Assembly: GCA_029263395.1 (NCBI GenBank)
Contig: JAJCXO010000102.1
Location: 1-64,000 of the forward strand
DNA length: 64,000 bases
Direction of reading: 5' to 3'
Origin: Acidobacteriota bacterium
Lineage (GTDB): Bacteria > Acidobacteriota > Thermoanaerobaculia > Multivoradales > J023
In this document: one piece after another, positions 60,232 through 64,000 of the stretch
Numbering within the stretch: position 1 is the first letter of the stretch
Layout: every line of letters begins with the position of its first letter
The notes under the pieces: generated by a model
What the model was told of the DNA's origin: nothing
The model's input: the letters and a program-made list of their open reading frames with translations, nothing else
Databases searched by the model: none
Program-made: the position numbers and the translations under genes

Positions 60232-62652
60232 ATGTCGGAAGGGTCGGTACCAGGCAGCGTGTCCGTTCGCGCCACGGTTGCTAGTTGGATTCGTCGCTGG
60301 CGCCCGCGACCGCCCGCGCTGAAGATCGATCCGCAGGGTCTCAAGGGAGACTTGCTCGAGCGGGATCTGTCGGAGCAAGATCTGTCCGAGCGTGCCCCGT
60401 CCGCACCTGCTTGCCCGGTGGACATGCAACCCATGGATGTCATCATCCCCGTCTACGGCGCTCCACAGTCGGTTGAGCGGTGTCTCGACTCGGTGTTTCG
60501 TTATACCGACCTGAGCCGCCATCGATTGGTGGTTGTGGTGGACGGGGATCCCAACTTCGATTCGGACCAGTTGCGGACCGGCGACCGTGAGGCGGCGGAG
60601 GTACTGGTGCTGGAGCAAGCAGTCAATCGTGGCTTCGTGGCCAGTGTCAACCACGGTATGGCAGCATCGGATCGTGACGTAGTGTTGCTCAACAGCGACA
60701 CCGTCGTTACCCGTCATTGGCTCGACAAGCTGCAGCGTGCTGCCTGCTCCTCGCCGTTGATCGCCTCGGTCACCCCGTTCTCCAACCATGCCACCATCTG
60801 TTCACTGCCGCAGCCGTTGGAGTACAACGCGCTGCCGACGGGTTGCGATGTCGACACGCTGGCCGCACTGGTCGAAAACGCAGCGGTGCCCGAATATCCG
60901 CGGTTGCCGACCGGAGTGGGGATGTGTCTCTACCTCAAACGGTCAGCACTCGAGAGCGTGGGGGAGTTTGATCAAGCGAGCTTCGGTGCCGGTTATGGTG
61001 AAGAGACCGACTGGTGCCTGCGTGCTCTCAAAGCCGGCTGGCAACACGTGCTCGATGACGCTACCTTCATTTTTCACGAGGGCGAGAAGAGCTTCGGCGG
61101 ACGCCGCGAGCGTCGCATCCGCCTCGCTGAGCGCGCACTCGAACGTAAACATCCAGACTACGTGCCGACGATCGCTCGATTTCTCGAAGACGATCCCTTG
61201 GAGCCGGTGCGCCGGCGGGTTACCACGGCCTTGGCTCGGCGTGCGCTGGCCAGCAAGCCAGCCGTGGGCGGCTCGCGCCGGCTTTCGACCCGAAGCCAGC
61301 GAGTGCTGCATGTGGTCCACGGCTGGCCACCCTTCAGTTGCGGTGGTACCGAAAACTATGCGTATTGGTTGGCCCAACATCAGCAGGTTGATCGCTCGGT
61401 AGCGGTGTATGCCCGAATCGAGGATCGTGAACGCCCCCTCGGCGCCATCACCGAGCTGCTCGATGGCGCGACACGCGTCCGACTGCGGGTCAACAACTTC
61501 ACCCAACGCCATCCCCTATCGCGCAACGCCCTGCACGATCGTCACCTGGCGCGGGACTTCGATCGCTTCTTGGAGGCCGTGCAACCGGATCTCGTTCACG
61601 TCCACCACTTGGCTGGGCATGCCTTGACGCTCACTCGACAGGTCATCCGGCGAGGCTTACCGATGGTCTACCAGGTGCAAGACTGGTGGGCGTTGTGTGC
61701 ACGCGCCAACCGTTGGCGGCCGGACGAGACGCTCTGCCCGGGCCCGTCCCCGAGGCGTTGTAGCGCTTGTTTGCCGCTCACTGGCCTGCCACCAGCTGCG
61801 TTGTGGAATCGAGGGCTCTACCGCTACCGAGACCACCTCGCACGGCAGTGTTTAGGTCGAGCGGATGCGCTGGTGATGGGGTCCCGAGCAATCGAACACG
61901 ACTATCGTGCTGCTGGCCTGGTAGCCGCCGGGGTGTCGGTGCATGTGTTGCCCTATGGCGTCGAATTACCTGAGGTCGAGCGGGTACGGGCCGCGTCGTC
62001 GTTGCCCTTGCGATTTGGCGTCATCGGTGCATTGATGCCGCACAAAGGCACCCACATTGCGGTTGAGGCATTCGATGGCGTTGTACCCGAACGGGGCCAG
62101 CTCGATGTGTGGGGCGACCCGGAGGCGGCTCCCGAGTACGTTGGACAGCTCCGGCAGACGGCGTCCCCGGCGGTGCGGTTTCATGGCCGATTCGCCGAAG
62201 ACGACAAGGACACCCTATTCGATCGCCTCGATGTGCTGTTGGTGCCGTCTCTGGGACTCGAAAGTTACGGTTTGGTCGCGCGTGAGGCGATGGCTCGGGG
62301 CGTGCCGGTGATCGCCAGCCGAAGGGGCGCGCTGAAGGAATTGTTTGGCGACGGCGACTCCGCTGAGCCGGCTGGCGGAGCTTTGTTCGAGGCGGGAAAT
62401 GTCCCCGCCTTGCGAGCGTTGATTCACACCTTGCTCGAGACCCCGGATACCGTCGCCGAGTGGCGTGCGGCGTTGCCCAGGGTTGTTGGGTTGGACGAAC
62501 ATGCCCAGGCGATAGATGCTGTGTATGCGTCCGTGATGGAACAACGGGCCTCTAACGGGCAAACCGGGCCTCCAACAGACAAAACAGTCCTCCAACAAGC
62601 AAACACCCCTTCAAGCAAAAACTCCGAAGCGTCCCATCGTGATGAAGTTTAG
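60232..62652 (+). CDS. Fused glycosyltransferase (GT2 plus GT4)
   Basis: 806 residues. The N-terminal part (about 70-320) is a GT-A, family 2-like domain: DVIIPVYGAPQSVERCLDSV, VLLNSDTVVTRHWLD (DxD-like), and EETDWCLRALKAGW. The C-terminal part (about 360-780) is a GT-B, family 4-like domain: VVHGWPPFSCGGTENYAYWL, IGALMPHKGTHIAVEAF, and SLGLESYGLVAREAMARGVP with the catalytic Glu. A repeated DLSEQDLSER segment and a low-complexity tail of Pro/Thr/Gln lie outside the domains. ATG 60232 overlaps no known site. It likely adds two sugars in surface-glycan assembly. Confidence 0.9.
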   Translation: MSEGSVPGSVSVRATVASWIRRWRPRPPALKIDPQGLKGDLLERDLSEQDLSERAPSAPACPVDMQPMDVIIPVYGAPQSVERCLDSVFRYTDLSRHRLVVVVDGDPNFDSDQLRTGDREAAEVLVLEQAVNRGFVASVNHGMAASDRDVVLLNSDTVVTRHWLDKLQRAACSSPLIASVTPFSNHATICSLPQPLEYNALPTGCDVDTLAALVENAAVPEYPRLPTGVGMCLYLKRSALESVGEFDQASFGAGYGEETDWCLRALKAGWQHVLDDATFIFHEGEKSFGGRRERRIRLAERALERKHPDYVPTIARFLEDDPLEPVRRRVTTALARRALASKPAVGGSRRLSTRSQRVLHVVHGWPPFSCGGTENYAYWLAQHQQVDRSVAVYARIEDRERPLGAITELLDGATRVRLRVNNFTQRHPLSRNALHDRHLARDFDRFLEAVQPDLVHVHHLAGHALTLTRQVIRRGLPMVYQVQDWWALCARANRWRPDETLCPGPSPRRCSACLPLTGLPPAALWNRGLYRYRDHLARQCLGRADALVMGSRAIEHDYRAAGLVAAGVSVHVLPYGVELPEVERVRAASSLPLRFGVIGALMPHKGTHIAVEAFDGVVPERGQLDVWGDPEAAPEYVGQLRQTASPAVRFHGRFAEDDKDTLFDRLDVLLVPSLGLESYGLVAREAMARGVPVIASRRGALKELFGDGDSAEPAGGALFEAGNVPALRALIHTLLETPDTVAEWRAALPRVVGLDEHAQAIDAVYASVMEQRASNGQTGPPTDKTVLQQANTPSSKNSEASHRDEV

Positions 62653-64000
62653 CCTCGCGTTGCAGGTTCTGCGGGCTGAAGGCTTGGCGGCATTCCGTGA
62701 TCGGCTTGCTGATCGTGTGGCGGTCCGCCGTCGTCGTCGGAGTTTTCGCCCGCTGGCGAGTGACGCTCGATCGACCGACCCTGCCACGCTTTCGGCGTTG
62801 GCTGAGGTGCCGGTGTTGAATGTCCTGTCGACACCGCCGCGTCCCGACTTGGGAGGCGTTCAGGTCCAGTTGTTGCGACGCCTAGCGGCGGAGGGCAGAC
62901 GGCGTTCATGGGCTTTGTTGTATCCGGACGGAGGTGGCTACCGTCTCGAGATCTCTTCTCCGGCTGGGCGAAGTGTCGTCACGCTGCAGGCCGCGGTACC
63001 GTCACCGGACCAACTCGTGGATCCAAACTTCGAATGGGCGGTGCTAGCCGCCGCCGCCCGAGTGGGTGCCGGCACAGTACATTTCGAGCAGTTGGTGGGG
63101 TGGCCCCTGGCCAGCGTTGCCAACCTTCAGGCGCGGTTGCAGCTGGTGCTTTCGGTGCACGACTTTGGCCTCTTCTGTCTGCGTCCGCATTTGCTCGAGC
63201 GTCCGATGTTGCGCTTCTGTGATTACTCGCGCGACGCAACGCGCTGTACTCGGTGTCTACGGTGTGACTGGCCAGTGGCTGACGACTTTCAGCAGCATCG
63301 TCGCAGGCGGGCCGCGGCTCTGATGCAATCCGCCGCTGCCGTCATTTATCCTTCGGACTTCCTGCGCCGGACGTATCAGGAGCTGGTGCCCGGTCTCGAC
63401 TCAGCCGGGCAAGACGTCGTGGAGCCACCTACCCTCGGCACCGGCAGCCCACTTCCTGGCCGACAGCGCTCGAACAGAAAAGGTTCAGGGCTGGCCCACA
63501 TTGCCTACGTCGGCAGCGTGAAGGCGCACAAAGGGGCGTTGTTGTTCGAAGAAGTGGTGCGCAAATTCCAGGACTCCAACCTACGCTGGACGGTCTACGG
63601 CGGTGGTGACGAAGAGATTCTGCAGCGCCTGCGTCAGCTGCCGAGTGTGCGTGTTCGGGGCTACTATCGTGCCGACAAATTACCTGAGATGTTGAGGCGG
63701 GATGGCGTCGACTTGGCAGTGCTGTTGTCGACTTGGCCCGAGGCCTACGCCTTGACGTTTGATGAATGTCTACGTGCAGGGGTGCCGGCGCTGGCTTTCG
63801 ATCATGGGGCGATCGGCGACCGGATGCGCCGCTGTGGAGGCGGGGCTCTGGTGCCCCTCGATGCTGGCATCGAAGGTGTAGGGCAGGTCTTGCACGAGTT
63901 GCTCGAGGAGCAAAAAGGTACCTCAGAGACTGTACTTACGCCTGCCGCCAACGAGCTAGCCTTGCCTGATGGCCACAGCGCTGCGGAGGCCATGCTGGCG
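62642..64000 (+). CDS. Glycosyltransferase family 4-like protein, C-terminus outside window
   Basis: 453 codons open to the window edge with no stop. ATG 62642 overlaps the end of the preceding glycosyltransferase by 11 bp. The N-terminal half has VLNVLSTPPRPDLGGVQVQL and SVHDFGLFCLRPHLLERP, with a CxxC.xC cluster (CTRCLRC). The C-terminal half has IAYVGSVKAHKGALLFEEVV, VYGGGDEEILQRL and LSTWPEAYALTFDECLRAGV, the GT-B/GT4 donor-binding region. A glycosyltransferase acting with its upstream neighbour on a surface glycan. Confidence 0.85.
   Translation, partial: MKFSLALQVLRAEGLAAFRDRLADRVAVRRRRRSFRPLASDARSTDPATLSALAEVPVLNVLSTPPRPDLGGVQVQLLRRLAAEGRRRSWALLYPDGGGYRLEISSPAGRSVVTLQAAVPSPDQLVDPNFEWAVLAAAARVGAGTVHFEQLVGWPLASVANLQARLQLVLSVHDFGLFCLRPHLLERPMLRFCDYSRDATRCTRCLRCDWPVADDFQQHRRRRAAALMQSAAAVIYPSDFLRRTYQELVPGLDSAGQDVVEPPTLGTGSPLPGRQRSNRKGSGLAHIAYVGSVKAHKGALLFEEVVRKFQDSNLRWTVYGGGDEEILQRLRQLPSVRVRGYYRADKLPEMLRRDGVDLAVLLSTWPEAYALTFDECLRAGVPALAFDHGAIGDRMRRCGGGALVPLDAGIEGVGQVLHELLEEQKGTSETVLTPAANELALPDGHSAAEAMLA

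Noticed and set aside
1-64000. tRNA, rRNA, CRISPR arrays, insertion sequences
   Set aside because: No cloverleaf, regularly spaced repeat array, transposase or terminal inverted repeat was recognised on reading both strands; a covariance-model search was not possible here.

Overview
This 64 kb window is GC-rich and almost fully coding. It looks like a piece of an Acidobacteriota chromosome, probably close to Thermoanaerobaculia. Reasons: three VWFA-related proteins of the acidobacterial TIGR03436 type, a MacB-core fragment resembling the acidobacterial orphan permeases, a Ser/Thr kinase fused to TPRs, a TPR-CHAT protein, and secreted proteins carrying FESG...W motifs. Taxonomy is inferred from gene families, not from a marker gene. 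No rRNA, tRNA, CRISPR array or intact insertion sequence was seen.

Layout. 1-7.1 kb: the 3' end of a pyruvate:ferredoxin oxidoreductase with a C-terminal ferredoxin domain, then a tightly coupled rnfCDGEA operon. Where rnfB would be expected there is a small Cys-rich membrane protein and a plant-type ferredoxin-NAD(P)+ reductase. 7.1-10.5 kb: degraded or truncated genes (DUF4344 metallopeptidase fragment, MacB-core protein) and a phospholipase D-like protein. 10.6-28.1 kb: a signalling and secretion region holding a Ser/Thr kinase-TPR, a secreted protein with a triplicated KTEIEEVDPNPGA motif, a TPR-CHAT protease-like protein with a small downstream gene, an ECF sigma/anti-sigma pair, a cupin, an FHA-type sigma-54 activator, and a 1448-residue subtilase. 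Three near-consensus sigma-54 promoters precede the CHAT, cupin and subtilase genes, so these probably form one regulon.

28.2-44.3 kb: an SGNH hydrolase; a divergent truncated-hemoglobin/DUF1971 pair with palindromic operators; a coupled three-gene cassette (PqqD-VWA fusion, HPr-kinase-like protein, nucleotidyltransferase); a PQQ-type quinoprotein; a lytic transglycosylase; a transglutaminase-TPR protein; an MFS transporter; a HIT protein/sulfotransferase pair; and a GMC oxidoreductase with its small Tat-type subunit. 44.3-52.3 kb: three VWFA proteins and a TPR protein, with an AhpD-like gene in their midst. That gene has an in-frame TGA at the second cysteine of CxxC followed by a perfect hairpin, so it is a probable selenoprotein. 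52.5-64 kb: a surface-polysaccharide region with a Wzt/Wzm-type exporter, two sulfatase-fold proteins lacking the sulfatase cysteine, an FG-GAP protein, a GT2-GT4 fusion and a GT4 gene that runs off the window.

The best candidates for undescribed biology are the rnfB-less Rnf operon with FNR, the PqqD-VWA/HprK/nucleotidyltransferase cassette, the phospho-signalling/sigma-54/CHAT regulon with the triplicated-motif protein, and the AhpD-like selenoprotein.
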